Assembly: GCF_019752415.1 (NCBI RefSeq)
Contig: NZ_JAIEME010000025.1
Coordinates: 1 to 64,000 of the forward strand
Length of the DNA: 64,000 nucleotides
Source: Nitrosomonas sp.
Lineage (GTDB): Bacteria; Pseudomonadota; Gammaproteobacteria; Burkholderiales; Nitrosomonadaceae
Direction: 5' to 3'
Shown: one piece after another, positions 19,385 to 32,061 of the stretch
How the letters are laid out: each line of letters opens with the position of its first letter
Numbering within the stretch: the first letter of the stretch is position 1
The notes under the pieces: generated by a model
Database searches by the model: none
Told to the model about the DNA's origin: nothing
Seen by the model: the letters and a program-made list of their open reading frames with translations, nothing else
Translations under genes and position numbers: made by a program

Positions 19385-20758
19385 TTAAATTTTTAGCTTC
19401 TGCGGTCGCTTCCACCCAGCAATACTCAGTTGCTTCGATCTGGATAAAGTAAGTTGTCCCTCCGGCACATCCTTAGTGATAGTCGATCCAGCTCCGATTG
19501 TGGAACCTTTAGAAATTCTCACTGGCGCAATAAGCTGTGTGTCTGATCCAATAAATACGTCATCTTCTACGATTGTTTGATGCTTATTAGCCCCATCATA
19601 ATTGCAAGTAATTGTTCCAGCACCAATATTGACATTTTTCCCTACTATGGAATCGCCAATATAGCTTAAATGATTTGCTTTACTTCCTAAAGCGATCTGA
19701 CTATTCTTCACCTCGACAAAATTACCGATATGCACTTTGTTAGAAAGTTTGGTTCCAGGACGTATTCGTGCATACGGTCCAATCTTGCAATTTTCACCTA
19801 TCTCTGCATCTTCAATCATGCTATATGGTAGTATAGTAGTGTCTGTATCCACCTTTACATTCTTCAAAATGCAGTGCGCCCCCACTTTTACAGAACCACC
19901 CAGCTTAACCATTCCTTCAAAAATACAGCCAATATCAATTTCAACATCCGATCCGCAGACAAGCTCTCCTCGTATATCAATTCGAGATGGATCTATCAAA
20001 CTAACACCCAGATGCAGAAGCGCATCAGCACAATGTCTTTGATAGACTCGCTCAAGCTCTGCAAGTTGAGACTTGTTATTAATACCCATTACCTCCCAAA
20101 GATTTTTGGCTTGTGACGATTCGACTTGAATGCCTTGTTGAACTGACAAGGCAATGACATCGGTCAAATAATATTCATGCTGCGTGTTTTTGTTTTCAAT
20201 TTTTGGCAACCAGTTATGTAAATAATCATTAGGTACCAGCATTATGCCGGTATTAATTTCATGAATCTCTTGTTCCTCAGTATTGGTGTCTTTTTGCTCT
20301 ACAATAGCTTTAATTGCTCTTGTTTCAGGGTTGCGCACAATTCTGCCATAACCAAAGGGATTCTCGACTTCAGCAGTTAACAACACACAGTGCTTTTCCT
20401 CTGCTTTAACTATTAACTCTCGCAATGTTTGAGTGCTGATTAATGGCACATCTCCATACAGAATAAGCGTCAATCCATCTCTATCAAGATGCGGCAGTGT
20501 TTGCATTAGTGCATGCCCGGTACCCAATTGTTGGGGTTGCAGAACCCAAGTTAAATCATCACCGGCAATTGATTGTTTTACTATTTCCCCCCCATGCCCG
20601 ATGACAATGCAGATTTTATCAGGTGATAACAATCGGGCCGTGTTAGTAACATGCATTAACAATGAACGTCCTGCCAAAGTATGCAATACCTTTGGAAGAG
20701 AAGAGCGCATGCGTTTTCCTTCACCTGCTGCAAGTATTACTATATTAAGTTTAATCAC
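19385..20758 (-). CDS. glmU: Bifunctional N-acetylglucosamine-1-P uridyltransferase / GlcN-1-P acetyltransferase
   Basis: The 457-residue protein has the uridyltransferase domain at the N-terminus (LAAGEGKRMRSSLPKVLHTL, then GTGHALMQTLPH and LYGDVPLI) and a left-handed beta-helix acetyltransferase domain from about residue 250 (GPYARIRPGTKL, HLSYIGDSIVGKNVNIGAGT). It makes UDP-GlcNAc for peptidoglycan and lipopolysaccharide. The start codon is GTG at 20758, with GGGAG eight bases upstream. It lies between the ATP synthase operon and glmS, a common proteobacterial order. Confidence 0.98.
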   Translation of the reverse strand: MIKLNIVILAAGEGKRMRSSLPKVLHTLAGRSLLMHVTNTARLLSPDKICIVIGHGGEIVKQSIAGDDLTWVLQPQQLGTGHALMQTLPHLDRDGLTLILYGDVPLISTQTLRELIVKAEEKHCVLLTAEVENPFGYGRIVRNPETRAIKAIVEQKDTNTEEQEIHEINTGIMLVPNDYLHNWLPKIENKNTQHEYYLTDVIALSVQQGIQVESSQAKNLWEVMGINNKSQLAELERVYQRHCADALLHLGVSLIDPSRIDIRGELVCGSDVEIDIGCIFEGMVKLGGSVKVGAHCILKNVKVDTDTTILPYSMIEDAEIGENCKIGPYARIRPGTKLSNKVHIGNFVEVKNSQIALGSKANHLSYIGDSIVGKNVNIGAGTITCNYDGANKHQTIVEDDVFIGSDTQLIAPVRISKGSTIGAGSTITKDVPEGQLTLSRSKQLSIAGWKRPQKLKI

Positions 20759-20955
20759 AATATTGAACTCCCTTTATTTTTAAGTTTATTCAATTCGATT
20801 CATCATGTATAACGAAATATACACTCTTCATTTATAAGGAGTATAGCGTGAGGATATGATCAGGAGCGTGTTTTGTTTCTCAATACTTTATCATTTATTG
20901 ATCTAACCGGAGATATTTGGTTGAAATAATTAGCTAAAACTCAGACAACATACAC

Positions 20956-20983
20956 AAAAAAGGCGACATAAGTCGCCTTTTTT
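20956..20983. terminator. Rho-independent terminator of the ATP synthase operon
   Basis: AAAAAAGGCGAC (20956-20967) pairs with GTCGCCTTTTTT (20972-20983) over a four-base loop. Read on the minus strand it is a GC stem followed by a T-run, 16 bases after the atpC stop. It separates the atp operon from glmU-glmS. Confidence 0.92.
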
Positions 20984-20998
20984 TCATTCCGTATTTAA

Positions 20999-21421
20999 TT
21001 AGTGTCCACGTTTTCTTAGTTTATCAATTGCGGCCAATTGCGCCATGGCTTCGATTAATTCTGCCTGGGCTCTTGCATAATCTAATTCAGACACTTTATT
21101 CTTCATAGCCTCTTCTGCTGCACGTTTTGCTTCAATAGCCTTGGCTTCATCAAGATCATGACTTCGAACTGCAGTATCTGCCAGTATGGTAACAATATCA
21201 GGCTGAACTTCTAACATTCCTCCTGAAACATATATCAGCTCTTCCTCTTTTAATTGTGCTTTTATCCGAACCATCCCAGATTTAATTCTTGTCAACATCG
21301 GAGTATGCCGCGGATAAATACCTACTTCACCCATTTGTGCTGGTGCAACTAAAAATTCCACTGGACCGGAATAGATAGATTCTTCAGCACTAACGATATC
21401 AAGATGAAAAATAGTACCCAT
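20999..21421 (-). CDS. atpC: ATP synthase F1 epsilon subunit
   Basis: The 140-residue subunit of the central stalk of F1 has the N-terminal beta-sandwich ([59 protein letters not shown]) and a C-terminal helical hairpin with two coiled helices. It links rotation of the c-ring to catalysis and can inhibit ATP hydrolysis. It is the last gene of the atpIBEFHAGDC operon, directly before a terminator. Confidence 0.97.
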   Translation of the reverse strand: MGTIFHLDIVSAEESIYSGPVEFLVAPAQMGEVGIYPRHTPMLTRIKSGMVRIKAQLKEEELIYVSGGMLEVQPDIVTILADTAVRSHDLDEAKAIEAKRAAEEAMKNKVSELDYARAQAELIEAMAQLAAIDKLRKRGH

Positions 21422-21438
21422 TGATATTTTCTCTCAAT

Positions 21439-22827
<1,389 letters not shown>

Positions 22828-22849
22828 CTAACTAGATACTAAAAATGTT

Positions 22850-23734
22850 TTAAACAGCCGCCGCACCGCCGACAATTTCCGACAATTCCTTGGTAATTGC
22901 CGCTTGACGAGATTTGTTATAAATCAATGTCAATTCATCAATGACACTTCCTGCATTATCAGATGCAGCCTTCATCGCCACCATCCTTGCAGACTGCTCA
23001 GACGCCATATTTTCAGTGACTGCCTGATATATTAACGCTTCGACATAACGTACCATAATATCGTCTATAACAGGCTTTGCTTCGGGCTCATAAATATAAT
23101 CCCATGTAGCTTTTGGTTTATCGTTAGTTTGATCTCCCTTCTGCATACGCTCATCTGTCAATGGCAGCAACTGTTCCATCACGGGCTCTTGCTTCATAGT
23201 ATTGATAAAGCGATTATAAAAAACATACACTCGATCGAATTGGTCCTGCGTATAGCCATCCAATACCACTTTAACCGCACCTATGAGTTTCTCCATATCA
23301 GGAGTATCGCCTAACCCTATAACCTGCGACGTAACACTTGCACCGATCCGGCTCATGAAACCCAGGCCTTTATTGCCTATGCAACAAACTTCAATTTGTT
23401 CACCATCCGCCTGCCAAGCCTTCATTTGATTAATAGCTTTACGTAGAACATTAGTGTTCAAACCACCACAAAGCCCTTTATCTGAAGTCACAATAATAAT
23501 GCCAATACGTTTTACCGTATCCCGCTCTATCAAAAATGGATGTCGATATTCTGTATTTGCCCGACTCATATGTGCTGCGACATTACGTATTTTTTCACCA
23601 TAAGGCCGCGCTTTTTTCATACGATCTTGCGCTTTACGCATTTTAGAAGCCGCCACCATTTCCATGGCGCGCGTTATCTTTTGCGTATTCTTTACACTTT
23701 TTATCTTATTTCGTACTTCTCTGCTGCCAGCCAT
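22850..23734 (-). CDS. atpG: ATP synthase F1 gamma subunit
   Basis: The 294-residue rotor-shaft subunit has two long terminal helices that form the coiled coil inside the alpha-beta ring: [20 protein letters not shown] at the start and [20 protein letters not shown] at the end. The middle Rossmann-like domain includes [17 protein letters not shown]. It lies between atpA (two bases upstream) and atpD. Confidence 0.98.
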   Translation of the reverse strand: MAGSREVRNKIKSVKNTQKITRAMEMVAASKMRKAQDRMKKARPYGEKIRNVAAHMSRANTEYRHPFLIERDTVKRIGIIIVTSDKGLCGGLNTNVLRKAINQMKAWQADGEQIEVCCIGNKGLGFMSRIGASVTSQVIGLGDTPDMEKLIGAVKVVLDGYTQDQFDRVYVFYNRFINTMKQEPVMEQLLPLTDERMQKGDQTNDKPKATWDYIYEPEAKPVIDDIMVRYVEALIYQAVTENMASEQSARMVAMKAASDNAGSVIDELTLIYNKSRQAAITKELSEIVGGAAAV

Positions 23735-23736
23735 TA

Positions 23737-25278
23737 TTAATATGTTCCATTTTGCTTGAATTCTTTGATTGCAGCGGTTAAATCCTTTTCAGTTTCCGCA
23801 TCTAGCTCTTTAGTATTTTCAATCTTATCAAGTATTGCTCCATGCTGATTACGTATATAGCTCTTCAGCGCAGATTCGAATGCCAATGCCCGCCTCACTT
23901 CAATATCATCAAAATAACCATTATTAATGGCAAACAAAGTAAGTGCCATTTCTGAAACACTAAGTGTTGCATATTGCGATTGCTTCATCAATTCAGTTGC
24001 CATTTTTCCACGCTCAAGCTGCTTACGTGTCGCCTCGTCTAAATCAGACGCAAACTGAGCAAATGCAGCCAATTCACGATATTGCGCTAATGCCAGGCGT
24101 ATGCCACCGCCTAATTTCTTAATAACTTTAGTTTGTGCCGCACCACCAACCCGAGAAACGGACACGCCTGCATTAATTGCCGGTCGAATACCCGCATTAA
24201 ACAAGTCTGTTTCCAAAAATATTTGCCCATCCGTGATTGAGATCACATTGGTTGGCACAAAAGCAGTTACGTCACCGGCCTGCGTTTCAATGATTGGTAG
24301 AGCAGTCAGTGATCCGGTCTTACCCTTTACTGCCCCTGAAGTCGCCTTTTCGACATATGCGACACTTACTCTTGCTGCTCTTTCAAGCAAACGTGAATGA
24401 AGATAAAACACATCGCCTGGATACGCTTCACGGCCTGGTGGACGTCTTAATAACAATGAGATTTGTCTATATGCCCATGCTTGTTTCGTTAAGTCGTCAT
24501 AAACAATCAACGCATCCTGACCCTTGTCTCGGAAATATTCACCCATCGTGCATCCAGAATAAGGTGCTATAAATTGCATTGCTGCGGATTCTGACGCGGT
24601 TGCTGCCACTACAATGGTATATTCCATTGCTCCATGTTCTTCCAATTTACGTACCACGTTTGCTATCGAAGAAGCCTTCTGTCCGATCGCGACATAGATA
24701 CAGAACATGTTTTGACCTTTCTGATTTATGATCGCATCAATAGCCACAGCAGTTTTTCCTGTCTGACGATCGCCGATAATCAATTCACGCTGCCCACGTC
24801 CAACTGGCACCATCGAATCTACCGACTTCAAACCTGTTTGAACTGGTTGATCGACAGACTGACGCCAAATCACACCCGGCGCTATCTTTTCGATAGGCTC
24901 AGACCTTACTGCAGTAATTGGTCCTTTCCCATCAATAGGCTGCCCTAGAGAATTCACAACACGGCCCAACAAGCCTTCTCCAACAGGCACTTCGAGTATA
25001 CGTCCAGTACATTTAACTGTATCGCCCTCACAGATATGTTCATATGCGCCCATAATAACTGCGCCTACTGAATCTCGCTCAAGATTCAGCGCCAAACCGA
25101 AGGTATTACCGGGAAATTCCAACATTTCACCTTGCATCACATCTGACAAACCGTGAATACGCACAATACCGTCCGTTACAGAAACAATAGTTCCTTGTGT
25201 ACGGACTTCTGCTGTATCAACAAGTCCTTCAATCCTTTTTTTAATCAGTTCACTGATTTCGGATGGATTTAACTGCAT
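23737..25278 (-). CDS. atpA: ATP synthase F1 alpha subunit
   Basis: The 513-residue regulatory subunit of F1 binds nucleotide without catalysing. Walker A is [20 protein letters not shown]; Walker B is [20 protein letters not shown]; the arginine-finger region is [14 protein letters not shown]. The N-terminal sequence [17 protein letters not shown] contacts delta. Position after atpH and before atpG is standard. Confidence 0.99.
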   Translation of the reverse strand: MQLNPSEISELIKKRIEGLVDTAEVRTQGTIVSVTDGIVRIHGLSDVMQGEMLEFPGNTFGLALNLERDSVGAVIMGAYEHICEGDTVKCTGRILEVPVGEGLLGRVVNSLGQPIDGKGPITAVRSEPIEKIAPGVIWRQSVDQPVQTGLKSVDSMVPVGRGQRELIIGDRQTGKTAVAIDAIINQKGQNMFCIYVAIGQKASSIANVVRKLEEHGAMEYTIVVAATASESAAMQFIAPYSGCTMGEYFRDKGQDALIVYDDLTKQAWAYRQISLLLRRPPGREAYPGDVFYLHSRLLERAARVSVAYVEKATSGAVKGKTGSLTALPIIETQAGDVTAFVPTNVISITDGQIFLETDLFNAGIRPAINAGVSVSRVGGAAQTKVIKKLGGGIRLALAQYRELAAFAQFASDLDEATRKQLERGKMATELMKQSQYATLSVSEMALTLFAINNGYFDDIEVRRALAFESALKSYIRNQHGAILDKIENTKELDAETEKDLTAAIKEFKQNGTY

Positions 25279-25290
25279 TTCATTTAACTC

Positions 25291-25827
25291 CTAGCTTTTA
25301 AGGGCAACGGCCATGGCTTCAAGTTTACCGCGAACTGAGGCATCAAGAATCTCATCACCAATTTCAACTTTAATTCCACCTATTAATTCTGGATCCACAC
25401 TTACTTGTGCCTCTATCTTGCGCTTAAATTTTTTCTCGAGATCATCGATCAATTTTTTCAGTTGCTTACTTTCCATTGTAAATGCACTTACGATATTCGC
25501 GTCCAACACACCTTCGTGCTGCGCTTTTAGTTGCTCAAACAATTGATTAATCTGCGATAGTACTGTTATCCGTTTATTTTCCGCCAATAGCATCATCAGA
25601 TTACGAGCATCAGAATTAAATTTATTTCGCCCAATCTCCAGAAACAATTCTCCGATCTGCTTTGCAGAAACCACCGGATTGCCAATGAGTGGCTTTACAT
25701 GCTCATCTTCTGCAATCTCTACCGCAAGCTGTAACATTTTTGACCATTGATCCAAACTATCACTAGCAACTGCCAGCTTATAAACAGCCTCTGCATAAGG
25801 TCTTGCAACTGTAATCGCTTCAGCCAT
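25291..25827 (-). CDS. atpH: ATP synthase F1 delta subunit
   Basis: The 178-residue subunit ties the F1 head to the b-subunit stator. It starts ITVARPYAEAVYKLAVASD, has the helical N-terminal domain, and ends with VDPELIGGIKVEIGDEILDA, the family signature, followed by SVRGKLEAMAVAL. Its first base overlaps the last base of atpF. Confidence 0.97.
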   Translation of the reverse strand: MAEAITVARPYAEAVYKLAVASDSLDQWSKMLQLAVEIAEDEHVKPLIGNPVVSAKQIGELFLEIGRNKFNSDARNLMMLLAENKRITVLSQINQLFEQLKAQHEGVLDANIVSAFTMESKQLKKLIDDLEKKFKRKIEAQVSVDPELIGGIKVEIGDEILDASVRGKLEAMAVALKS

Positions 25828-26300
25828 TATTTCAAATCTTCCCCAATAGAAACGAGCATATCGGCATGCGCTTTGGCATCGACTTCACGTCGCAGTATTT
25901 TTGCTGCGCCGGCAACAGCTAGTTCAGCAACATGTTGACGTAGCGCTTCCTTTGCACTAAATACCTCATGCTCTATATCTGCCTTTGCGCCAAGAATTAT
26001 ACGATCGCCTTCTTCTTTTGCTGTTCTTTTAGACTCTTCAACAATCTCTGAGGCTCGTTTCTCAGCTTGTAAAATTATTTCTGAGGCACGCTGTTTGGCT
26101 TCTTTCAATACATCAGAAGAGCGTTGACTTGCCAACTCTAATTCATGACGTCCGCGTTCTCCAGCCGCCAATCCATCGGCAATAGTTTTTTGACGCTCTT
26201 CAATTGCACGCAATAACGGCGGCCATACAAATTTAACAGTAAACCAAATAAATACTGAAAAGGCTACCGCCTGAGAGATTAAAGTAAAGTTAATATTCAT
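25827..26300 (-). CDS. atpF: ATP synthase Fo b subunit
   Basis: The 157-residue stator subunit has an N-terminal membrane helix (ISQAVAFSVFIWFTVKFVWP) and then a long charged helix rich in Ala, Glu and Arg that dimerises as a right-handed coiled coil. One copy only is present, so the stalk is a b2 homodimer. It lies 40 bases after atpE and overlaps atpH by one base. Confidence 0.97.
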   Translation of the reverse strand: MNINFTLISQAVAFSVFIWFTVKFVWPPLLRAIEERQKTIADGLAAGERGRHELELASQRSSDVLKEAKQRASEIILQAEKRASEIVEESKRTAKEEGDRIILGAKADIEHEVFSAKEALRQHVAELAVAGAAKILRREVDAKAHADMLVSIGEDLK

Positions 26301-26340
26301 GACAAGCCTGTAAAATCTGATCTATCCAGCAATAACATTA

Positions 26341-26628
<288 letters not shown>

Positions 26629-26669
26629 TTAAAGATTAAAAATATACTACAAAAATAAAGCTTATAAAT

Positions 26670-27491
<822 letters not shown>

Positions 27492-27508
27492 CTACCATTA
27501 AATTTATC

Positions 27509-27883
27509 TTATTTTGTATCGTCTGATACAAATAACGCCATGCTATAGACTAAAACATTGAGGATAAACGTTCCAATAAACGCGAATGCATTTACATTCT
27601 CATAATTATTAAACACCATCCATAACATGCTCACAGTCAATATTATTTTTACTGCTTCAGCCCTTAATGCCGTTCTAATTGTTCCTTCCGCAGTATATCC
27701 TTTATGCCGAGATACAATTATCGCAAATGCTGCCGAGGATATCACGCTTACTGCCCCACCTAGTACCGCCGATACTGCGCCATGAATACTTAGGAAAAAC
27801 CAAATAACAATTGCTGCTATCAATGTAACAAACAATTGCAGACGCAGAACAATATTGAGCGGCCTATTTTTTATCCAAGACAT
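27509..27883 (-). CDS. atpI: ATP synthase protein I
   Basis: The 124-residue protein has four hydrophobic segments in the AtpI arrangement, with VVMLWMVF-like spacing and the small-residue segment AVSAVLGGAVSVISSAAFAI. AtpI assists assembly of the c-ring. It is the first gene of the atp operon; the promoter should lie in the 150 bp between it and the thiolase gene. Confidence 0.85.
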   Translation of the reverse strand: MSWIKNRPLNIVLRLQLFVTLIAAIVIWFFLSIHGAVSAVLGGAVSVISSAAFAIIVSRHKGYTAEGTIRTALRAEAVKIILTVSMLWMVFNNYENVNAFAFIGTFILNVLVYSMALFVSDDTK

Positions 27884-28033
27884 GCTATCTACCTACCCTT
27901 GGAACAGACAGCGTTATCTACGCTTAAAAAAGGCGTCACTATAGCTGAACCATTCACCTCAGTCAATGAAAATTCGGATCCATCAATCTATAACAGACCG
28001 TTAAAATATTCTCCGAAGTGTAAAGTCAAGCTT

Positions 28034-29212
28034 TTATAGTCTTTCAAATACTGCGGCCACTCCTTGACCGCCACCTATGCACATGGTCACCAGGGCATAT
28101 CTGCCGCCACAACGATGCAGCTCATAAATAGCCTTAATCGTCAAGATACTGCCAGTCGCTCCGATGGGGTGGCCTAACGCAACAGCGCCACCATTCGGAT
28201 TGGTCTTTTCCGGATCAAATTGCAGCTCTTTTGCTACAGCACACGCCTGTACAGCAAAGGCTTCATTGGATTCAATGACATCAAGATCCGCTATTTCAAG
28301 ATTCGCGCGCCGCAATGCACTCTGAACAGCCGGTATGGGTCCGATGCCCATATATTTTGGATCAACACCGGCATGACCATAAGAAACCAGCCGTGCTAAT
28401 GGTTTCAAGTCGCATTTCTGAGCAGCTTTACTCTCCATAAGCACCAGTGCAGCGGCGCTATCATTAATACCGGAGGCATTGCCTGCTGTTACGGTACCGT
28501 CTTTTTGAAAAACAGGACGCAGCTTAGCCAAAGTTTCCATATTTGTGTTTTCACGGGGATGCTCGTCAGTATCAAAAAGGATTTTTTCTTTATGTATTGT
28601 TATTTCAATAGGCAATATTTGCTCTTTAAAATAACCGTTTGTTATCGCATGAAGGGCGCGGCGATGACTTTCTACCGCAAATTCATCCTGTACTTCACGG
28701 CTGATTCGCCATTTAGTGGCAATATTCTCGGCAGTAATGCCCATATGCACGTTATCGAATGGATCGGTCAATGCCCCGATCATCATATCCACCGTACCAC
28801 CGTCATTCATGCGTTGCCCCCACCGCAATTCGGGTAACAAATAGCCTCCCCGGCTCATGGATTCAGCACCACCGGCGACCGCCACATCGGTGTCATTCAG
28901 CAGAATATTTTGACTCGCCGATATGATCGCTTGTAGGCCACTTCCACACAGCCGATTCACTGTCAATGCGGAAGTACGCTGCGGTAAGCCGCCGTTGACA
29001 CAAGCAACGCGCGCCAAATACATATCACGAGATTCTCCATGTATCACGTTGCCAAAAACCAAGTGTCCGACTTCATCTGGATCAATCCCCGCTCGCAACA
29101 CCGCTTCTTGCACAACCTTTGCCGCCAAGTCAGCTGGAGCAACCTGTTTAAGTGCGCCACCATAGTCACCGATAGCCGTGCGTACACCACTTAGAATGAC
29201 AACATCCCTCAT
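28034..29212 (-). CDS. Acetyl-CoA acetyltransferase / 3-ketoacyl-CoA thiolase
   Basis: The 392-residue enzyme is a complete thiolase. The acyl-accepting Cys is in NRLCGSGLQAIISA, the catalytic His in GGAVALGHPIGATGS, and the second Cys in LVTMCIGGGQGVAAVFE. It would condense two acetyl-CoA or split 3-ketoacyl-CoA. No polyhydroxybutyrate or beta-oxidation genes lie next to it, so whether it serves polymer synthesis (PhaA) or degradation is open. It is followed on the same strand by the atp operon promoter region. Confidence 0.93.
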   Translation of the reverse strand: MRDVVILSGVRTAIGDYGGALKQVAPADLAAKVVQEAVLRAGIDPDEVGHLVFGNVIHGESRDMYLARVACVNGGLPQRTSALTVNRLCGSGLQAIISASQNILLNDTDVAVAGGAESMSRGGYLLPELRWGQRMNDGGTVDMMIGALTDPFDNVHMGITAENIATKWRISREVQDEFAVESHRRALHAITNGYFKEQILPIEITIHKEKILFDTDEHPRENTNMETLAKLRPVFQKDGTVTAGNASGINDSAAALVLMESKAAQKCDLKPLARLVSYGHAGVDPKYMGIGPIPAVQSALRRANLEIADLDVIESNEAFAVQACAVAKELQFDPEKTNPNGGAVALGHPIGATGSILTIKAIYELHRCGGRYALVTMCIGGGQGVAAVFERL

Positions 29213-29475
29213 GAATTTTCCTTTATTGATCCCTTAGAGTAGCTTCGCAAGAAATACGAATTCCCTTAAAATTATGTTCTTACATCGGATCTAATTGAGA
29301 ATGGATCACGTTTGTTTCGATTAAGTAGAGAATTATTCTTTGAATAATTTTTGTTATCGGAAACGACCAGATTTTATCTAAGATTATGATTTGTTGAATT
29401 ATTAGTAACGGTTTAGGGCTTATGCTACAGATCATTCATCCATATTAATAGCTCAAAAAACATCGCACCATCTGT

Positions 29476-29510
29476 GAGAAGACGATCCGTACCAACAAGA
29501 TTGTCTTCTC
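29476..29510. terminator. Hairpin downstream of the cytochrome P460-family gene
   Basis: GAGAAGACGATC (29476-29487) pairs with GATTGTCTTCTC (29499-29510) with a single G-T exception, over an 11-base loop. It lies 17 bases past the stop of the P460-family gene on the minus strand. There is no T-run, so it may stabilise the mRNA 3' end. The rest of the 314-bp gap 29213-29526 is AT-rich and must include the thiolase promoter; I see no gene in it. Confidence 0.55.
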
Positions 29511-29526
29511 AATTCATTTGGATATA

Positions 29527-30048
29527 TTATTTCTTTACGAAATCAACCAATTTCTGATACGTGAACAAGTAATCCTGTGCTTGTAATGGCGTATGGCATT
29601 GCACGCAATTCAAATCATTACTTTTTGCAGTGCCGTCAGGATTGTAAACAGCAAATCCCCAGTCGCCTGTACGGTTTTCCTTAGGAAAAGCGGCATCCCA
29701 GTTATCCCTCTTTTCCATCACAGCAACTGCTGACAACGAATCGATTTCAAAGGTACCGTCACTACCTGCAATAGGTTTACCATCTGCATCTTTTTTTGGC
29801 GTATATATTTCCATAATCATGACAGCACCAGAGGCGCTCATATTTCCTTGTGTATAACTGGAAATCGCAACCTCGTTGGCATACAACTTAGCAACCTGCG
29901 TTTGATTCGCGCGATTCATAGTTGCATATTTTGTAAAGGTTTTTTCATAACCTTCTGGAAATTTAACGTGTTCAGGATCTCCACCTGCATTGGCGTAAAG
30001 CGGAGCTATGACAAGTACTGCGGCAACTGCTTTCAAAGTAAACTTCAT
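29527..30048 (-). CDS. Cytochrome P460 family monoheme c-type protein
   Basis: The 173-residue protein has a signal peptide (MKFTLKAVAAVLVIAPLYANA) and one heme c motif, Cys148-Val-Gln-Cys151-His152, near the C-terminus. GDWGFAVYNPDGT before the heme site and HTPLQAQDYLFTYQKLVDF after it match the cytochrome P460 / cytochrome c'-beta fold. True P460 oxidises hydroxylamine in the periplasm of ammonia oxidisers and has a Lys cross-linked to heme. At the corresponding position I align Met79 (SGAVMIMEIY), so the cross-link should be absent and a c'-beta-like gas-binding or redox role is more likely. The start at ATG 30048 is set by AAGGAG and the signal peptide. Confidence 0.85.
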   Translation of the reverse strand: MKFTLKAVAAVLVIAPLYANAGGDPEHVKFPEGYEKTFTKYATMNRANQTQVAKLYANEVAISSYTQGNMSASGAVMIMEIYTPKKDADGKPIAGSDGTFEIDSLSAVAVMEKRDNWDAAFPKENRTGDWGFAVYNPDGTAKSNDLNCVQCHTPLQAQDYLFTYQKLVDFVKK

Positions 30049-30141
30049 ATCTTTCTCCTTCTTAGATGTTGTTTCTGGATTTGGGCTACTATCATACCGC
30101 ATTCGATGAATATTGATGACTGGGTTACTATTTTCGTTCTG

Positions 30142-30507
30142 CTATTTTGCAAGATCAAGGACCAGCGTGACAGACAAATAAATGACCAACAACGCAAGTG
30201 CCAAATGGATCATAAAACGCACAGGATTCTGCGCAACAGAATCCACGAAGGTTTTATTCTTTCCTTCTTGTTTTAAGCGATCGTACTCCTCCCGCATTCT
30301 GACCGTTCGTTCATTTTGATAAGCATCGAGTAATGCTTTCGCCTTCTCAAATTGATCGTCATCGCTGAGCCATATTGCCGGCATTGATACTCCCCAGTTG
30401 CCCGGCGATGTTTCATAAAAATCAATCGCATTATTGGTTAACAATTCGCGCACATCATTCGTTTCATCATCGGGTACGCCATTAAGTCGGAACAAAATTT
30501 TTGCCAT
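30142..30507 (-). CDS. DUF6164 family protein
   Basis: The 121-residue protein begins MAKILFRLNGVPDDETNDVR and contains FYETSPGNWGVSMPAIWL, which I recognise as DUF6164. The N-terminal half looks like a small alpha-beta domain that may sense or bind a ligand; a charged helix follows and the C-terminus is one membrane helix (FMIHLALALLVIYLSVTLVL). Function is unknown. It is a single gene, divergent from the SDR gene. Confidence 0.75.
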   Translation of the reverse strand: MAKILFRLNGVPDDETNDVRELLTNNAIDFYETSPGNWGVSMPAIWLSDDDQFEKAKALLDAYQNERTVRMREEYDRLKQEGKNKTFVDSVAQNPVRFMIHLALALLVIYLSVTLVLDLAK

Positions 30508-30646
30508 AGACGGTCTTTTCTTATGTTATTTTCTGCTATAGAAAGTTTTGCATTGCAATTTGATGCTATCTTCACATCAAATCTGTTGTCAAGTTATGAA
30601 AAATAGCCGGTACATAAATTACACACTCACAGGTAAATCTGAGCAA

Positions 30647-31483
30647 ATGAAAAAAACCATACTCATTACAGGATGTTCAAGCGGGATCGGTTACTGTGTG
30701 GCCAAAGCACTGCATGCACGCGGCTATCGCGTGTTCGCCACAGCCAGAAAACGAGACCGTGTTGAAATGCTTCTGGCCGAAGGTTTGGAAAGCTTCCGTC
30801 TGGATTTAACCGACTCAAACTCGATTCACTTCGCATTTGAAGAGGTTATGCGTCGTACGGATGGTGAACTGTACGCCCTATTTAATAATGGCGCATACGG
30901 ATTGCCGGGTGCCGTGGAAGACTTGAATCGCGATGCCCTGCGTGCACAATTCGAGACCAATGTCTTTGGCTGGCAGGAACTCACCAATCTGGCGATACCG
31001 GTCATGCGCCGCCAAGGTTACGGAAGAATTATCCAAAACAGTTCGGTGCTGGGCTTTGTTTCTCTACCTTTCCGGGGTGCGTACAATGCTTCCAAATATG
31101 CCATTGAGGGACTCAGTGACACGCTCAGGCTAGAGCTAAGAGGTACTAACATTTACGTCAGTCTGATTGAGCCGGGGCCGATCGCCAGTCAGTTTCGCAT
31201 GAATGCCGTCAAGGCACTGGCAAAATATATCGACATTGAAAACAGCTTTCACCGCGAAAAATACCAGGGTGTATTAGCACGCTTGAATAAGCCGGGTCCA
31301 GCCGTTCCCTTCACACTGCCGCCTGAAGCTGTACTCAAACGGGTAATCCACGCATTGGAAGCTGCCAAACCACAGCCGCGCTATTATGTAACATTTCCCA
31401 CTTATCTTTTTGGTATTCTCAAGCGCATTTTAAGCGCACGTGCTTTGGATGTGCTGCTGGCCAAATCCGGGAATAACAACTAA
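30647..31483 (+). CDS. Short-chain dehydrogenase/reductase
   Basis: The 278-residue protein is a classical SDR. It has the NAD(P)-binding TGCSSGIG motif at the N-terminus, a NNGAYG variant of the NAG motif, the catalytic Ser in IIQNSSVLGFVSLPFRG and the Y-x3-K pair in AYNASKYAIEG. The substrate is unknown; the C-terminal extension with PQPRYYVTFPTYLFGILKR is common in SDRs annotated as acting on lipids or sterol-like compounds. The start at ATG 30647 (MKKTILITG) is preferred because the Rossmann fold begins right there; a longer frame from 30548 adds no recognisable sequence. Confidence 0.88.
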   Translation: MKKTILITGCSSGIGYCVAKALHARGYRVFATARKRDRVEMLLAEGLESFRLDLTDSNSIHFAFEEVMRRTDGELYALFNNGAYGLPGAVEDLNRDALRAQFETNVFGWQELTNLAIPVMRRQGYGRIIQNSSVLGFVSLPFRGAYNASKYAIEGLSDTLRLELRGTNIYVSLIEPGPIASQFRMNAVKALAKYIDIENSFHREKYQGVLARLNKPGPAVPFTLPPEAVLKRVIHALEAAKPQPRYYVTFPTYLFGILKRILSARALDVLLAKSGNNN

Positions 31484-31495
31484 CAGGTTCTATAG

Positions 31496-31996
31496 TTATG
31501 AAACCAAGGTCTTTGCTGCTGAAGCCGCACACGCTTGCAGGATTTTCCAGGCTATATTACCCATGAATGAATCTCCCTTCAGGGATGCGTTGACTGTTGT
31601 GTCATCAATTTTTTGTAGCAGCAGGGCAAACGCGTAAACAGATTTGTCATTTTCACCGCGTTGTGCAGCTGACAGAATTTCCGGGGCCGGATTGCCATAG
31701 ATGAGAATAGCATCGGGATTCGAGGGGGCGTAAGTCGAATAAGCGTTATGCAGATACCTTGTATCGTACGCATGAATCTCCGACGCTTGCATGTCTGGAT
31801 ATTGCCGATTCCTGAATTGCAGGGCACGCATAAATGACCTGCCATCGGACTGCAGTTTATTCGCCACACAACTTGCAAGCGCGGAATGTTCCCCCACAAA
31901 CTTTTCTTCAAAAAGCTCAGCTTTTTCTTTTGAATCGGATAAGCTCGCACATGCCGTTATGAAGAATACGGTTAACAACATAATCAATATCTTCAA
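31496..31996 (-). CDS. Putative lipoprotein (166 aa), TTG start
   Basis: I do not recognise the family. A lipoprotein signal is visible: KILIMLLTVFFITAC with the lipobox I-T-A-C. The mature part has ASCVANKLQSDGRSFMRALQ and ILIYGNPAPEILSAAQRGEN. The start is taken at TTG 31996 because AGGAG lies seven bases upstream and it gives a normal-length signal; an upstream TTG at 32059 would put 21 extra residues before it. The gene converges with the SDR gene, with only 12 bases between their stops, and follows the DUF3460 gene. Confidence 0.6.
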   Translation of the reverse strand: MKILIMLLTVFFITACASLSDSKEKAELFEEKFVGEHSALASCVANKLQSDGRSFMRALQFRNRQYPDMQASEIHAYDTRYLHNAYSTYAPSNPDAILIYGNPAPEILSAAQRGENDKSVYAFALLLQKIDDTTVNASLKGDSFMGNIAWKILQACAASAAKTLVS

Positions 31997-32061
31997 ACAA
32001 ACACTCCTGAGAAAAATCAGAGCATGATGCCGGATTACAAGAACCGGATCTTTACGCAATG

